64,000 bases of DNA from Burkholderia sp. GAS332 (lineage in GTDB: Bacteria; Pseudomonadota; Gammaproteobacteria; Burkholderiales; Burkholderiaceae), in contig FSRV01000002.1 of the NCBI GenBank assembly GCA_900142905.1, forward strand, positions 3,596,001 through 3,660,000, read 5' to 3'. Each line of letters begins with the position of its first letter. The first letter of the stretch is position 1. Made by a program: the position numbers and the translations under genes. The notes beneath the pieces were generated by a model, which was not told the origin of the DNA, did no database searches, and saw only the letters and a list, made by a program, of their open reading frames with translations. Of the stretch, positions 26,975 through 36,823 are shown in pieces.

Positions 26975-28504
26975 ATGAAACGCTCTGCCCGTAAGGGCAG
27001 GGCCAGGGTCGCCGGCGCTAGCGGGCAGGCGCTGGTCCCTGCACTGTTTTTTCTCTTGGCCGGTAGTATCGGCCTCTACGTGGCGTTCAACTCGTTCCAG
27101 ATGACGAGCGCCAAGATCAAACTCCAGAACACCGCAGACGCAGCTGCATATAGCGCAGCCGTGCTGCAGGCCCGCGACTACAATTTCTCCGCGTATACGA
27201 ACCGGGCAATGGTCGCCAATCAGGTCACGGCAGCGCAGGTCGTTGCACTGAAATCCTGGATTGACGAACTTGATGCAACCTACAGCACGTCACAGCTCGA
27301 TGACATCGTCAATAACATCGCGGATCATCCGAATAGATGGAACACGCCGAAACGTATCGGAAAGAATGACATCTCACCCGTGCGTGAAGCGTTGGATGCT
27401 TTACTGCCCGGCGTAGCCGCAGACATTGGTTCTCTTAACCGGTCACTAAGCGTTGCGCAGGCCAACTACCATGCGGCAGTCTTCAGCGCCGTACCGAACA
27501 CCGCCAACGCAATCGCGCAGCAAAACCAACCGGATACGCAGGTCACGGCCGGATACTTCGTTGGTGAACGCAACGCGGCGCAACTCGCGGCCTGGACCTC
27601 CTATACGGCTACCGTCAAACCCGCCGGAACGCTCGGTCAGGACGATTTCGCCGACGTGGTGACGGACCAGAGCACGCTTGACAGCTTCATCAAGAATCGC
27701 GACTCCGTCCGGAGCGTCGCGCCAACTTTCCAACAGTTGAATGACTCGGCCGACAAGATATGCGGCGCAAATAGCACCTTCACGATCAATGTCACGCACG
27801 ACGGTGGCACCCAGCTACGCAATGACAAAACCGGCTGGGAATCGATCGACGCAAGTACTGCGCACGTGAAGATCTCCTGTATCGGCCCCCTTGAGGCTGA
27901 AGCAGGCTTCGGTGGCAGTGCCAACGGCAACGTCGTCACTTACATGACAAATCCGCCCTTCGCCGCGTGGCAAGACTGGCAGGGCTACGGCGGCTACTTC
28001 AATTTCGGCTATCAAGGGAGCGAGAGGCCCGGATGGCAGGTGCCGGACGCCATGGCGGAACAGTTCAGAGCCGGTCCCGGCCCGTCGCTCGACGCGGCCA
28101 ATGGCGGCCTGCTGCCATATCAGGAAGTGAGTGGCATACAACGCGTCAGTCAGGCGCCGCGCATCACCGTCGAAGTGACGCGCAACAGCAATACCCTGGT
28201 GAAAACCGTGGGGCTGATCGGTGGTGGACGGATGGAAGTTAAGGACAACGCTGCCGGCGGTGCGATGCGCGCACTGTCTAGCGCCAACGCCTATTTCGTG
28301 CGCCCTGACGAAACGTCCTTTGGACGTTCGATCATTGGCGGCCTCGTGAACGCCAACCAGTGGGCGCGTGCCGATCACAAAACCGAATACCCGAGCCTGT
28401 TCAGCCCGTATTGGCAAGCCACGCTTGCACCGGTCAGTGATAGCGAGCGCCAAGCAGCTCAGGCAAGTCAGATGGCGACAGCAACCCAGGCCAAAAAGCA
28501 ATGA
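26975..28504 (+). CDS. TadG-like pilus assembly protein
   Basis: It has 509 residues. The basic N-terminus leads to GASGQALVPALFFLLAGSIG, an N-terminal membrane helix resembling the TadE/TadG/pilin group but with Pro instead of the Glu at mature position 5. The segment LQNTADAAAYSAAVLQARDYN is typical of TadG-like proteins (Pfam Tad-like N-terminal region). The rest is a large periplasmic domain of unknown function. Its stop overlaps the next start as ATGA. It probably assists pilus assembly at the inner membrane; the biochemical role is not known. Confidence 0.75.
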   Translation: MKRSARKGRARVAGASGQALVPALFFLLAGSIGLYVAFNSFQMTSAKIKLQNTADAAAYSAAVLQARDYNFSAYTNRAMVANQVTAAQVVALKSWIDELDATYSTSQLDDIVNNIADHPNRWNTPKRIGKNDISPVREALDALLPGVAADIGSLNRSLSVAQANYHAAVFSAVPNTANAIAQQNQPDTQVTAGYFVGERNAAQLAAWTSYTATVKPAGTLGQDDFADVVTDQSTLDSFIKNRDSVRSVAPTFQQLNDSADKICGANSTFTINVTHDGGTQLRNDKTGWESIDASTAHVKISCIGPLEAEAGFGGSANGNVVTYMTNPPFAAWQDWQGYGGYFNFGYQGSERPGWQVPDAMAEQFRAGPGPSLDAANGGLLPYQEVSGIQRVSQAPRITVEVTRNSNTLVKTVGLIGGGRMEVKDNAAGGAMRALSSANAYFVRPDETSFGRSIIGGLVNANQWARADHKTEYPSLFSPYWQATLAPVSDSERQAAQASQMATATQAKKQ

Positions 28505-29388
28505 AACGAATCGACGCAAGAACATCCACACAGTCCGGTCAGGCGATGGCGGAATTCCTGATTGCAATGACGATGGTGATGAGCGTGCTGTTGCTCGCCA
28601 TCGCCATGCTCGGAAAATTCAACGACGTCCGTAATCGCACGCTGATGGGTTCACGTTACATGGCATGGGAACGTACCGTATGGACAGACAATGATCCGGT
28701 GAAGTATCTCATCAACGATCCGTCTACCACCGACGGCTGGTCCAACAGCTATGGCAGCGCAGCGTTAGCCGCACACAAGACGGATGCCGAACTCAAGCTC
28801 GAAGTGATGCAACGCGTCATGGCCGGCGACCGTTCTCCGGTTTCCGGCACCGATCGGACGCAAGGCCAGTTGCCCGGCTCCCGGCCTGCCATGTGGGACG
28901 ACTACGGAGGCAAGCCCTTGCTCGCCTCCGCAGGCGACGTCGTTGCCACGACAAGTGTGAGCAACGACCCGGTGAGCAGTAATGCGAGCGCTGCTGTCAC
29001 TCCATTTGGGGCGGTTCGCACCGGCACGGGCGGCACCTACCAGTCGAAGCTAAACCTTCCGACGCGCACGCTCCAATCCGGCACCCTCAGCATTTCAATC
29101 GCCCGTGACAGCGACGTATTGAAGCGGCTTTGGCCTAAGGATGACTTATTACCTGCTTTCAGCGGCCTGACCTTTTCCGATACGAACGTGCTGATGACCA
29201 ATACATGGGTGCCCGACGGCACAACCAGCAACAAGGCGGTGTTCAGTCAGGCGGTGCCAGCCGCAAACGTCGTGCTAGTCCAGCCTTACGGCTATCTGGG
29301 CCTCGAAAAATATGCGCCCGAGATTTCGACGATCGAGTTCGGTCGCATTCGGCAAGACGTCGTACCTCCAAATCGTTTGAGTCAATGA
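28501..29388 (+). CDS. TadE-like pseudopilin
   Basis: It has 295 residues. The leader MKRIDARTSTQSG precedes QAMAEFLIAMTMVMSVLLLA, which fits the Tad pseudopilin rule (Gly, four residues, Glu-Phe). One membrane helix is followed by an exported domain with RYMAWERTVWTDNDP. The starts and stops on both sides overlap as ATGA, so the gene is translationally coupled within the Tad run. It is longer than typical TadE (about 190 residues). Confidence 0.75.
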   Translation: MKRIDARTSTQSGQAMAEFLIAMTMVMSVLLLAIAMLGKFNDVRNRTLMGSRYMAWERTVWTDNDPVKYLINDPSTTDGWSNSYGSAALAAHKTDAELKLEVMQRVMAGDRSPVSGTDRTQGQLPGSRPAMWDDYGGKPLLASAGDVVATTSVSNDPVSSNASAAVTPFGAVRTGTGGTYQSKLNLPTRTLQSGTLSISIARDSDVLKRLWPKDDLLPAFSGLTFSDTNVLMTNTWVPDGTTSNKAVFSQAVPAANVVLVQPYGYLGLEKYAPEISTIEFGRIRQDVVPPNRLSQ

Positions 29389-30098
29389 AACTAGTCTATT
29401 ACCTCGCGCGCGGCGGCTGCCTCGCCGGCGCGCTGATCACGGGGGCCGCTATGGCCGGCACTGCATGCAACAAGCAGCCCGTGCAGCCGCAGAGTATTCA
29501 GGCCATCGGCCGGGACATGATCGTCAATGGTGTGCCTACGTCCATCGTCGGGGTGGAGTATGCCGGAACGCCAAGTGATGTGTCGAAGGCATTCCGTGAG
29601 TTCTGGACTGCCGACGATGTGCCCGCAAAAGGCCAGAGCGACTCCTCGGGGCTGCTGCTTAGCGCCCTCGATGGTCAGTGCCTTTACACACTCACTATCG
29701 GGCCGCAACCGGAGACGTCTCGTACGCGCGGCCTCCTGAGCGTAATCAGAATCGGCAACGATCAGGCAAGCCATCGCATTCCAGACGACGCCATTCCGCT
29801 GCCGGAAAGCGGCAAAGTCATCTCGGATATCGAAAGCCGCGATCCGGGTCAAACCGGGCGTACATGGTTGATCAATCTGCCAGGCGACGCGCGCTGGAAC
29901 GCACAGCAATATCGCAACAAGCTCACCGCGCAAAAATGGGCGAGTGTTGGGCGGCAACCCGACTATCAATCCGGTGGCGCGCATTCGGTCCCAGGCACCG
30001 CGTTCGTCATGCAGCGTGATGCGGATAGTGTTGACGCGAGTTTTGCAGATCGCGAAGGAAAGACCGTGGCGGTCATCAATGCAATTAGGAGCCGTTGA
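29385..30098 (+). CDS. Exported hypothetical protein of the Tad locus
   Basis: It has 237 residues from the ATG at 29,385, which overlaps the TadE-like stop. A signal peptide (MKLVYYLARGGCLAGALITG) is expected to be cut near residue 26. I recognise no family. The mature protein has VGVEYAGTPSDVSKAFREFW and, later, VISDIESRDPGQTGRTWL. A Cys shortly after the hydrophobic core (GTACNKQP) could be a poor lipobox. Position inside the run suggests a periplasmic pilus-assembly accessory, by context only. Confidence 0.7.
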   Translation: MKLVYYLARGGCLAGALITGAAMAGTACNKQPVQPQSIQAIGRDMIVNGVPTSIVGVEYAGTPSDVSKAFREFWTADDVPAKGQSDSSGLLLSALDGQCLYTLTIGPQPETSRTRGLLSVIRIGNDQASHRIPDDAIPLPESGKVISDIESRDPGQTGRTWLINLPGDARWNAQQYRNKLTAQKWASVGRQPDYQSGGAHSVPGTAFVMQRDADSVDASFADREGKTVAVINAIRSR

Positions 30099-30099
30099 G

Positions 30100-30312
30100 A
30101 TGGCCCGACCAGAACGCGTCAAAACTCCCGTAGTACGGCTTGGGCGGCAACGCGGTCAAGCCTCCGTGGAGTATTTCATCATCACGGCTGTGGTGTTCGT
30201 CTCCGCCATAGCATTCTTTTGGAACACCTCGGACGTGCCGCCTTTTATCTCTATTGCTGCCACTTTCAAATCTCTGTTTGGCGCTTATAGCTTCACTCTC
30301 TCGCTTCCCTGA
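30100..30312 (+). CDS. Second small Flp-like pilin or pseudopilin
   Basis: It has 70 residues from the ATG at 30,100, one base after the upstream stop. The leader ends at Gly19, followed by QASVEYFIITAVVFVSAIAF. Glu-Tyr stand at mature positions 5 and 6, as in Flp pilins. The mature part is only about 51 residues and ends YSFTLSLP. The longer open frame upstream lies inside the previous gene and is rejected. It could be a minor pilin or an alternative subunit to the 93-residue pilin. Confidence 0.75.
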   Translation: MARPERVKTPVVRLGRQRGQASVEYFIITAVVFVSAIAFFWNTSDVPPFISIAATFKSLFGAYSFTLSLP

Positions 30313-30332
30313 CCTCCCAAGGTCAAATAGTT

Positions 30333-31415
30333 ATGTTTAAAAAAATTAATCTTCGCTCGCTTCTTGGAAATTCCTGGGTACTGCTGATCCTGGCTGTACT
30401 GGTCGCAGGTGGCCTGACTTTCCTTCTGTACAAGTATCTCACTGACCGCGAGAACAAGCTAAAAGCCGACATGGCTGCACGCAACGCGCGCTCTGGCATC
30501 GAGGTCGTCGTGCCTGCAAAGGATTCGCCGATCGGTACGCCGTTGTCGAATGGCGACTTTGTCGCCCGCGAGATTCCTCCCGATCTGGTTTACGACGACA
30601 TGGTTCGCGCCGACGCATTTCAGCAGTATCGCAGTTCGCATCTGGTCAAGGCGGTACGCCGCGGCCTACCTTTGCGCGCTGGCGATATCGATGCGCTAAA
30701 AGGGCGTGATTTCTCGGACCTCCTTGCTGAGGGGCAACGCGCAGTCACGGTGGAAATTGATACGGTTAACTCAACTGCCTTAATGCTCCGTCCAGGTAAC
30801 CACGTCGACGTGTATTGGGTCGGCAAGGCCTACCACGAGGGCCAGAACTCTGACGACGGGAAGATGGCGCAACTCCTCATGCCGAACGTTCTGGTTCTCG
30901 CCACCGGGCAGGACATGCGCCCGCGTGACGCCGGCGAGGCTCAGGAACAGGACCAGGCCAACGCCAACAGCAGTGCGATGAGCAGGCAGGCAGGCATGGG
31001 CTATACCACTGTCACGCTGCAGGTTCCGGTGGACGACGCGCCACGCATCGCCCTTGCACAAAAGGGAGGTGGTTTACGTCTCATTCTGCGCAATTCTGAC
31101 GACAAGGGTACGGATGTTCCCTTGCTCGTGAAGGAGAGCGACGTGTTCATGGAAGTCGGCAGGAAAAAGGCCGGTTCCACAGGTCCGGTTGTAGAAGTCA
31201 TTTCCGGCGGTGGCGCAAGTAGCGGCCCGATCATTCCCCAAGGCGTTCCCTCCGCTGCGGCACAAGTCACGCCAGCTGCTGCGCCCGCGCCTGCCAATGC
31301 GGCACAGCCAACCGCCGCTTTGCCCCAAAGCCGGCAAAGCTTCTACGAGCAGGCCAATGCGATTGCCCAGCAATTGCAGAAAGCCGTCGCGCCCAGCACG
31401 TCAAAGCAGAACTAA
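30333..31415 (+). CDS. cpaB: Flp pilus assembly protein CpaB/RcpC
   Basis: It has 360 residues. An N-terminal membrane helix (about 14-34) is followed by an SAF-type domain at about 48-110 (IGTPLSNGDFVAREIPPDLV) and the CpaB core (AVTVEIDTVNSTALMLRPGN, then HVDVYWVGKAY). A Pro/Ala-rich C-terminal region follows. CpaB/RcpC proteins sit in the periplasm and are thought to work with the outer-membrane secretin. It is followed by the secretin gene after 24 bases. Confidence 0.88.
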   Translation: MFKKINLRSLLGNSWVLLILAVLVAGGLTFLLYKYLTDRENKLKADMAARNARSGIEVVVPAKDSPIGTPLSNGDFVAREIPPDLVYDDMVRADAFQQYRSSHLVKAVRRGLPLRAGDIDALKGRDFSDLLAEGQRAVTVEIDTVNSTALMLRPGNHVDVYWVGKAYHEGQNSDDGKMAQLLMPNVLVLATGQDMRPRDAGEAQEQDQANANSSAMSRQAGMGYTTVTLQVPVDDAPRIALAQKGGGLRLILRNSDDKGTDVPLLVKESDVFMEVGRKKAGSTGPVVEVISGGGASSGPIIPQGVPSAAAQVTPAAAPAPANAAQPTAALPQSRQSFYEQANAIAQQLQKAVAPSTSKQN

Positions 31416-31439
31416 AGTACAGAGCACAGGTTTTACACC

Positions 31440-33116
31440 ATGAAAGTCAAACACAATGCGACGCATCTGCGTCGCCGGGTCCTGCCGTCCGTTCTTATCG
31501 GCATACTGTTATGCAATGCGGCTCCGGCCGCCCTCGCTCAAGCCGCCTACTCGTCCGCCAACGACCAGGCGCCAGCTAGCACTCGCGTGCTCGAAATGTT
31601 TCGTGGCGAAGTGCGCATCATGCGTTTGCCTGGCACCATCAAGCGGATCGCGATCGGCAACGGCAAGTTGATCACCGCGAATGTGGTAGACGGTAGCCTC
31701 ATGCTGCTCGGCGAGCAGGACGGTATGACGTCCCTCGTGGTGTGGAATGAAAAAGGCATTGCGCTGCAGACCACCGTTCGTATCGCGAAAGCTGAAGTCA
31801 ATGCTTCGCTGGAGCAATTGCGTGCCGTGCTGAAGTCGGTATCTGGCCTGCGCATCGATGCGATTGGCTCGAGTATCGTTTTATCGGGCACCGTGCATCG
31901 CGACATGGTCGGGATCGTCAAGTCCGCCACCCAGGACATGAAGAATGTGGTCGACACCACCACCATCGATGAAGGAGACGCACTTAAAAAGACCGTCCAC
32001 TTCAAGGTGCAAATCATGGAAGTCTCGCGCACCGCACAGAAGAATCTCGGCATTTCGTGGGACAGCAGCTTCAAAGGACCGCAGATCGGCGGTGCCACGA
32101 GCGTCGCGACGGGCGCCGCAAAAGCGGTTACCGCGGGCACGAGTTATTTCCTCGCGGGCCTTGCCACTAACATCACCTCGCAAATCAACTTCGCCATTGA
32201 AAACGGCGATGCGTATATTCTCGCAGCGCCTGAACTGAATACGAAGAGCGGCGGTACTGCAAGCTTCCTCGCGGGCGGCGAGGTGCCGATTCCCCAATCC
32301 GGCGCGCTCGGCACCACCAATGTCGACTACAAGCCGTACGGCATCAAACTGAACATCATTCCCGTTGTGGATGCGAACAACGTCATCTCCGCCCATTTGA
32401 CGACTGAGGTTAGCCAGATTGATCCCAGCGTCACCTACGCTGGTATGCCAGGCTTCCTAACCCGCAACACAAGTTCGGATATCTCGATGCGTTCCGGCGA
32501 AACCCTCGCCATTTCTGGCCTAGTGAGCGCGGACGCCCTCAGCGACAGCGTCGGCATGCCGTTCCTCGGCAAATTGCCCATCATCGGTCAACTGTTTCGC
32601 TCGGACAAGTTCCGCGCGAAGAAGAGCGATCTCGTCATTTTCGTGACACCGATCATCTCCGATCCGGACCTGGCGCCTAACACGGATCTGCTAGCGCGCG
32701 CCGACAAACTGGATCAGCGATATCGCAAGGAATATGGCAATCCTAATCCGCTCCTCGACGATGAGGAGAAGGCGGCGCTTTCGCCTGCGCCACGTCAACC
32801 GATCGGCCCAACCCCGGCGCTGCCCCCTGCGCCCCTCCGCAGTAGACCGATGCAAGCGCCGGCCGAAGAGGAATTTTCGTCCACACCGGTTCCCGCTCAG
32901 GCCCAGCTCCATCCAGCCAACGAAGCACCGGCACAACCGCCGCAGCCGCAGCCGTCGGTCACTACGCCGCCTCCCGGCGTCGCCGACGCGCTGCTCATGT
33001 TGAACGCTGCACAGCACCCGCCGATTGCGCGGCCCGCTCCGACCAACGCAGCGCAACCTGCCGGCAACGGCAAGCTGCCGCCGCAGGTCGACGCTCTTGG
33101 CAACTCAGGCAACTGA
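31440..33116 (+). CDS. cpaC: Flp pilus outer-membrane secretin CpaC/RcpA
   Basis: It has 558 residues. It starts with a signal peptide (LPSVLIGILLCNAAPAALAQ), then a pilus-specific N domain (RVLEMFRGEVRIMRLPGTIK) and a BON-like part (LRIDAIGSSIVLSGTVHRDM). The secretin pore domain has LNTKSGGTASFLAGGEVPIP, YGIKLNIIPVVDANN, RSGETLAISGLV and LPIIGQLFRSDKF then DLVIFVTPII. The last 100 residues are a Pro/Ala-rich low-complexity tail, longer than usual. It forms the pilus exit channel. Confidence 0.92.
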   Translation: MKVKHNATHLRRRVLPSVLIGILLCNAAPAALAQAAYSSANDQAPASTRVLEMFRGEVRIMRLPGTIKRIAIGNGKLITANVVDGSLMLLGEQDGMTSLVVWNEKGIALQTTVRIAKAEVNASLEQLRAVLKSVSGLRIDAIGSSIVLSGTVHRDMVGIVKSATQDMKNVVDTTTIDEGDALKKTVHFKVQIMEVSRTAQKNLGISWDSSFKGPQIGGATSVATGAAKAVTAGTSYFLAGLATNITSQINFAIENGDAYILAAPELNTKSGGTASFLAGGEVPIPQSGALGTTNVDYKPYGIKLNIIPVVDANNVISAHLTTEVSQIDPSVTYAGMPGFLTRNTSSDISMRSGETLAISGLVSADALSDSVGMPFLGKLPIIGQLFRSDKFRAKKSDLVIFVTPIISDPDLAPNTDLLARADKLDQRYRKEYGNPNPLLDDEEKAALSPAPRQPIGPTPALPPAPLRSRPMQAPAEEEFSSTPVPAQAQLHPANEAPAQPPQPQPSVTTPPPGVADALLMLNAAQHPPIARPAPTNAAQPAGNGKLPPQVDALGNSGN

Positions 33117-33138
33117 CCGCACCTTCTGGAGAAGTTAG

Positions 33139-35079
33139 ATGCTTAATTTGCAAGTACACACCCGTAACGCGCCCATGCGCGCTTTCGCGATCGATCAGGG
33201 TTGCACCATCGGCAAGGACGCCAGCTGCGACATCCTTGTCAAAGGCATGCTGGTCGGCAAGCTACAAGCTCGCATCGTGAGGGAAAACAACGCGTACTAC
33301 ATCGAGGACCAAGGCGGTATCGCGGCGACGCTCGTCAATGGCTCGCCAATCACGCGCTATGGCCCTCTGACGGAAGTCGACCAGATCGAAATTGGCACGG
33401 CGACCTTCAAGATCATGCGCCCGGTGAGCGCCGCGCGAGCGGCGCAGGAACAGGCGCAGACAGCACCCGTGTCTCAACAGGACAACCAACCGGCATCACA
33501 CGGTTTGCAACCGACGACTGTGACACCAGCGTACGCGCAATCGTCAGCTGCACCTGGTGAGACGAATGCCGGTACCTGGTCGTCCAACGTGACAAGCACC
33601 GCATCGCAATCGTTTGCCGTCTCGCCGTCCCGTGCGCCCGAATCCACTGCGCCGGTCGCCGTGCCGCAATTCAACGCTCACCCCCCTGCGCCGCGCGAGA
33701 GTACCCCAGCCCCAAAGGCAGCGGCCATCGAAGCGCCGCTACGCATGCAACCGGCCCACGCCAGGAAAACGGCAGCAGAAGAATTGCCTGTGGCGCCAAT
33801 CAATAGTCCCCACGGTATTGAATTGCGTAAGCTGGCTCACATGAGGGTCATTGCTGCACTCGACCTGCGTCGTCTAAACGTCGCACGTATGGAAGATGAC
33901 GAGCTGCGCAAAACCGTCAGCACCGCACTGGACGAAATTTTCAATCACGACAGCGCTTTCCGAACTCCCGACATTCCCATTGAGACGCTGAAAAAAAGCG
34001 TCTTTGATGAAATCATCGGTCTCGGACCGCTGGAAGAATTGATCGCGGACCCGACTGTGTCGGAAATCATGGTCAACTGCCATAACGAGATTTTCATTGA
34101 GCAATCGGGAAAGTTGACCCGCTCGCCGGTGATCTTCACCGACGACCGCGCAGTGCTCGGCGCGATTGAGCGAATCGTCGCCCCGATCGGCCGCCGGATC
34201 GACGAAAGTTCGCCGATGGTCGACGCGCGTCTCGCGGACGGTTCACGTGTAAACGCTGTGATCCCGCCTCTGGCGTTGAAAGGTCCGAGCATCACTATCC
34301 GGAAGTTCTCCAAGCGCAAGCTGCAAGGCGAAGACCTGATCAATTTCGGCACGTTGTCGCCGGAAATGCTCGAGTTCCTGCACACCGCCGTTCACCAAGG
34401 CGCGAACATCATCATTTCAGGCGGAACCGGCTCGGGCAAGACGACTTTACTGAACGTGCTGTCGAGCTACATCCCCGACAACGAGCGGATCGTCACGGTG
34501 GAAGATGCAGCTGAACTGCAACTGTCGCAGCCTAATCTCGTTTCGCTCGAAGCCCGCCCCGCCAACATGGAAGGGAAAGGTGCAGTGCATATTCGCGATC
34601 TCGTGAAGAACTGTCTGCGGATGCGTCCTGACCGGATCGTCATTGGCGAATGCCGAGGCGGCGAGGCATTGGACATGCTGCAAGCCATGAATACCGGTCA
34701 CGACGGTTCGCTCACCACGGCGCACGCGAACACGCCGCGTGACTGTATCGCGCGTCTCGAAGTGATGACGCTGATGGCCGGTCTCGACCTTCCCGTGCAG
34801 GCCATTCGCGAGCAGATCTGCTCGGCGGTCGACATTATCGTGCAACAGTCCCGCTTCTCCTGCGGCTCACGCCGCGTCACACACGTGACGGAAGTCAGCG
34901 GCATGGAGTCGGGTGTCATTACGCTCCAGGACGTTTTCGTCTTCAAGGAGGCAGGGTTCAGCCCGGAGGGCAAGATCCAGGGCAAGTTTGTGCCAACCGC
35001 CTACATTCCTGACTTCTACCAGGAGTTGATCCGCAGGCACATCCCCGTGAATACAGAAATTTTCACAAGAATGGATTGA
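33139..35079 (+). CDS. cpaF: CpaF/TadA-type pilus ATPase with N-terminal FHA domain
   Basis: Secretion ATPase powering Flp pilus assembly, 646 residues. The N-terminal 95 residues look like a forkhead-associated domain ([20 protein letters not shown], then [20 protein letters not shown]), a phosphothreonine-binding fold. A Pro/Ala/Ser-rich linker follows (about 95-225). The CpaF core includes [20 protein letters not shown], Walker [10 protein letters not shown] (about 429-437), the Asp box, [20 protein letters not shown] and [15 protein letters not shown]. Typical CpaF proteins have no FHA domain. TadZ/CpaE, usually encoded just before CpaF, is absent here. It is followed by tadB and tadC. 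Confidence 0.92.
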   Translation: MLNLQVHTRNAPMRAFAIDQGCTIGKDASCDILVKGMLVGKLQARIVRENNAYYIEDQGGIAATLVNGSPITRYGPLTEVDQIEIGTATFKIMRPVSAARAAQEQAQTAPVSQQDNQPASHGLQPTTVTPAYAQSSAAPGETNAGTWSSNVTSTASQSFAVSPSRAPESTAPVAVPQFNAHPPAPRESTPAPKAAAIEAPLRMQPAHARKTAAEELPVAPINSPHGIELRKLAHMRVIAALDLRRLNVARMEDDELRKTVSTALDEIFNHDSAFRTPDIPIETLKKSVFDEIIGLGPLEELIADPTVSEIMVNCHNEIFIEQSGKLTRSPVIFTDDRAVLGAIERIVAPIGRRIDESSPMVDARLADGSRVNAVIPPLALKGPSITIRKFSKRKLQGEDLINFGTLSPEMLEFLHTAVHQGANIIISGGTGSGKTTLLNVLSSYIPDNERIVTVEDAAELQLSQPNLVSLEARPANMEGKGAVHIRDLVKNCLRMRPDRIVIGECRGGEALDMLQAMNTGHDGSLTTAHANTPRDCIARLEVMTLMAGLDLPVQAIREQICSAVDIIVQQSRFSCGSRRVTHVTEVSGMESGVITLQDVFVFKEAGFSPEGKIQGKFVPTAYIPDFYQELIRRHIPVNTEIFTRMD

Positions 35080-35089
35080 GAGAGCGTTC

Positions 35090-35938
35090 ATGAGTCTTCC
35101 CATCATTCTCGGGCTGGCGTTCTGCGGCAGCATTTTTCTGATCTGGATGGCGATCCGAATGGGTACGTCCACGATCCAGGCCGGTTCGCGGCAGATGGCG
35201 GGTGAAATCGAATCGTCACTCGCCGACGCATTCGTGTTCGTGAACCAGCAGAAGATGGCAGCGTGGAGCATGCTCGCCATCATCGGACTGCCGATTCTTG
35301 TTTTCTTGCTAACCCACAGCATTCTGGTCGCGCTGGCATCCGTGCCCCTCGCGATAATGTTGCCCAAGAAATATCTGGCGCGGATGCGCAAGAAGCGTAT
35401 CGAAGCGGTCGAGAAGCAGTTGCCCGATGCCTTGCTGATGATGTCCGGTGCGCTGCGCGCTGGCGCCAGTTTTCCTGCCGCATTGGAGGCCGTCGTGAGC
35501 GAAAGTGCCCCACCTATCTCGCAGGAATTCGATCTGTTGATGCGAGAAATCCGCTTGGGTATCGATCTCGACATCGCCATGCGCAATGTCGAGAAACGTA
35601 TTCCGATTCCTGACTTCCTGATGGTGACGGCCGCCGTCACCATTGCGCGCGAGGTAGGTGGAAACCTTGCCGAGGCACTGGAGTCCGTCGCACGTACGTT
35701 GCGCGAGAAGCTGCAGATGGAAGGCAAGATCAAGGCGCTGACGTCACAAGGTCGCATGCAAGGCATTGTGATGACGTGCCTGCCGCTGTTCCTGATGCTG
35801 GTTCTGCGCTTCATGGAGCCCAAAGCGATGGCCCCGCTCTTTAGCGAGCCCGTTGGCTGGGCCACCCTGGCCGTGATCGGTGTGATGGAAGTCCTCGGCT
35901 ACGTGTCTATTTCCAAGATCACCAACATCGACGTGTAA
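35090..35938 (+). CDS. tadB: Flp pilus inner-membrane platform protein TadB
   Basis: It has 282 residues. An N-terminal helix, a helix pair at about 60-90 and C-terminal helices flank a T2SSF-type cytoplasmic domain (EKQLPDALLMMSGALRAGAS, then FPAALEAVV, MREIRLGIDLDIAMRNVEKR). It forms the inner-membrane platform together with TadC. It starts 10 bases after cpaF and stops 3 bases before tadC. Confidence 0.92.
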   Translation: MSLPIILGLAFCGSIFLIWMAIRMGTSTIQAGSRQMAGEIESSLADAFVFVNQQKMAAWSMLAIIGLPILVFLLTHSILVALASVPLAIMLPKKYLARMRKKRIEAVEKQLPDALLMMSGALRAGASFPAALEAVVSESAPPISQEFDLLMREIRLGIDLDIAMRNVEKRIPIPDFLMVTAAVTIAREVGGNLAEALESVARTLREKLQMEGKIKALTSQGRMQGIVMTCLPLFLMLVLRFMEPKAMAPLFSEPVGWATLAVIGVMEVLGYVSISKITNIDV

Positions 35939-35941
35939 CCT

Positions 35942-36823
35942 ATGCTGCTATTTATTGCTTTCGCCGTCAGTCTCGGCGTAATTATCGTCGGCGTCATCGT
36001 TTTTAAGTCTGTTAACGGATTGACGAGCGCTGTGCCGGACGAGAGTCGCGCTTTTCTTGACCCGCTCCCCAAATCGCTGCGGGTACTCTGGCCGCTCGTC
36101 AATTTCGTCGACTTCCATTTCGGCGATAAATTCAGCGCAAAGCTTGTCGCGAAGACTGATCTGCAACTGCGGCTGACATCGCTCGTGTTCCTGATGAACG
36201 CGCGGCAATTCCTGTCCCTGTCGATCATCGCCTCACTATTGGCCTCGCTCGTTGCACTCCTGCTGATGCTGGCCGTCGGCATGTTTTCATTTTGGGTGCT
36301 ATTCGGCGTGGCCATGCTCGGTTACTTCTACCCGCGCATCTGGACGCGGGATGTCCGGCGTCGGCGTGTCACGCAGATTCAGAAGCATTTGCCGATCTAT
36401 CTCGACTTTCTGACGCTTGCCGTCGAAGCAGGTCTGAATATCAACGGCGCTCTACAGAAGTCAGTTGAAAAAGGCCCGGATGGTCCGTTGCGCTGGGAGT
36501 TCGAACATGTGCTGCGCGACTTGAAATCCGGCCTGAACCGCACCGAAGCGCTGCGTCGACTGGATGACCGGCTGCGCATCAAGGAAGTGACGAATCTCGT
36601 GGGCGCGGTTGTCCAGGCAGAACGGATGGGTTCCGGGCTGGCGAAATCGCTGCGTTTCCAGTCCGAGCAACGCCGCTCCGAACGCTTTCAGCGAGCGGAG
36701 AAGCAGGCGATGGAAGCGCCCGTGAAACTGGTGTTCCCACTGTTGATGTTCATTTTCCCGATCACCTTCATCGTGCTAGGTTTTCCGATCGCAATGAAGT
36801 TTGTGCAGGAAGGTCTGCTGTGA
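35942..36823 (+). CDS. tadC: Flp pilus inner-membrane platform protein TadC
   Basis: It has 293 residues. N-terminal helices precede a T2SSF domain with QIQKHLPIYLDFLTLAVEAG, LNINGALQKSVEK and GLNRTEALRRLDDRLRIKEV, and a C-terminal helix hairpin (LVFPLLMFIFPITFIVLGFP). Partner of TadB. The stop overlaps the next start (GTGA at 36,820), so it is coupled to the DUF192 gene. Confidence 0.92.
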   Translation: MLLFIAFAVSLGVIIVGVIVFKSVNGLTSAVPDESRAFLDPLPKSLRVLWPLVNFVDFHFGDKFSAKLVAKTDLQLRLTSLVFLMNARQFLSLSIIASLLASLVALLLMLAVGMFSFWVLFGVAMLGYFYPRIWTRDVRRRRVTQIQKHLPIYLDFLTLAVEAGLNINGALQKSVEKGPDGPLRWEFEHVLRDLKSGLNRTEALRRLDDRLRIKEVTNLVGAVVQAERMGSGLAKSLRFQSEQRRSERFQRAEKQAMEAPVKLVFPLLMFIFPITFIVLGFPIAMKFVQEGLL

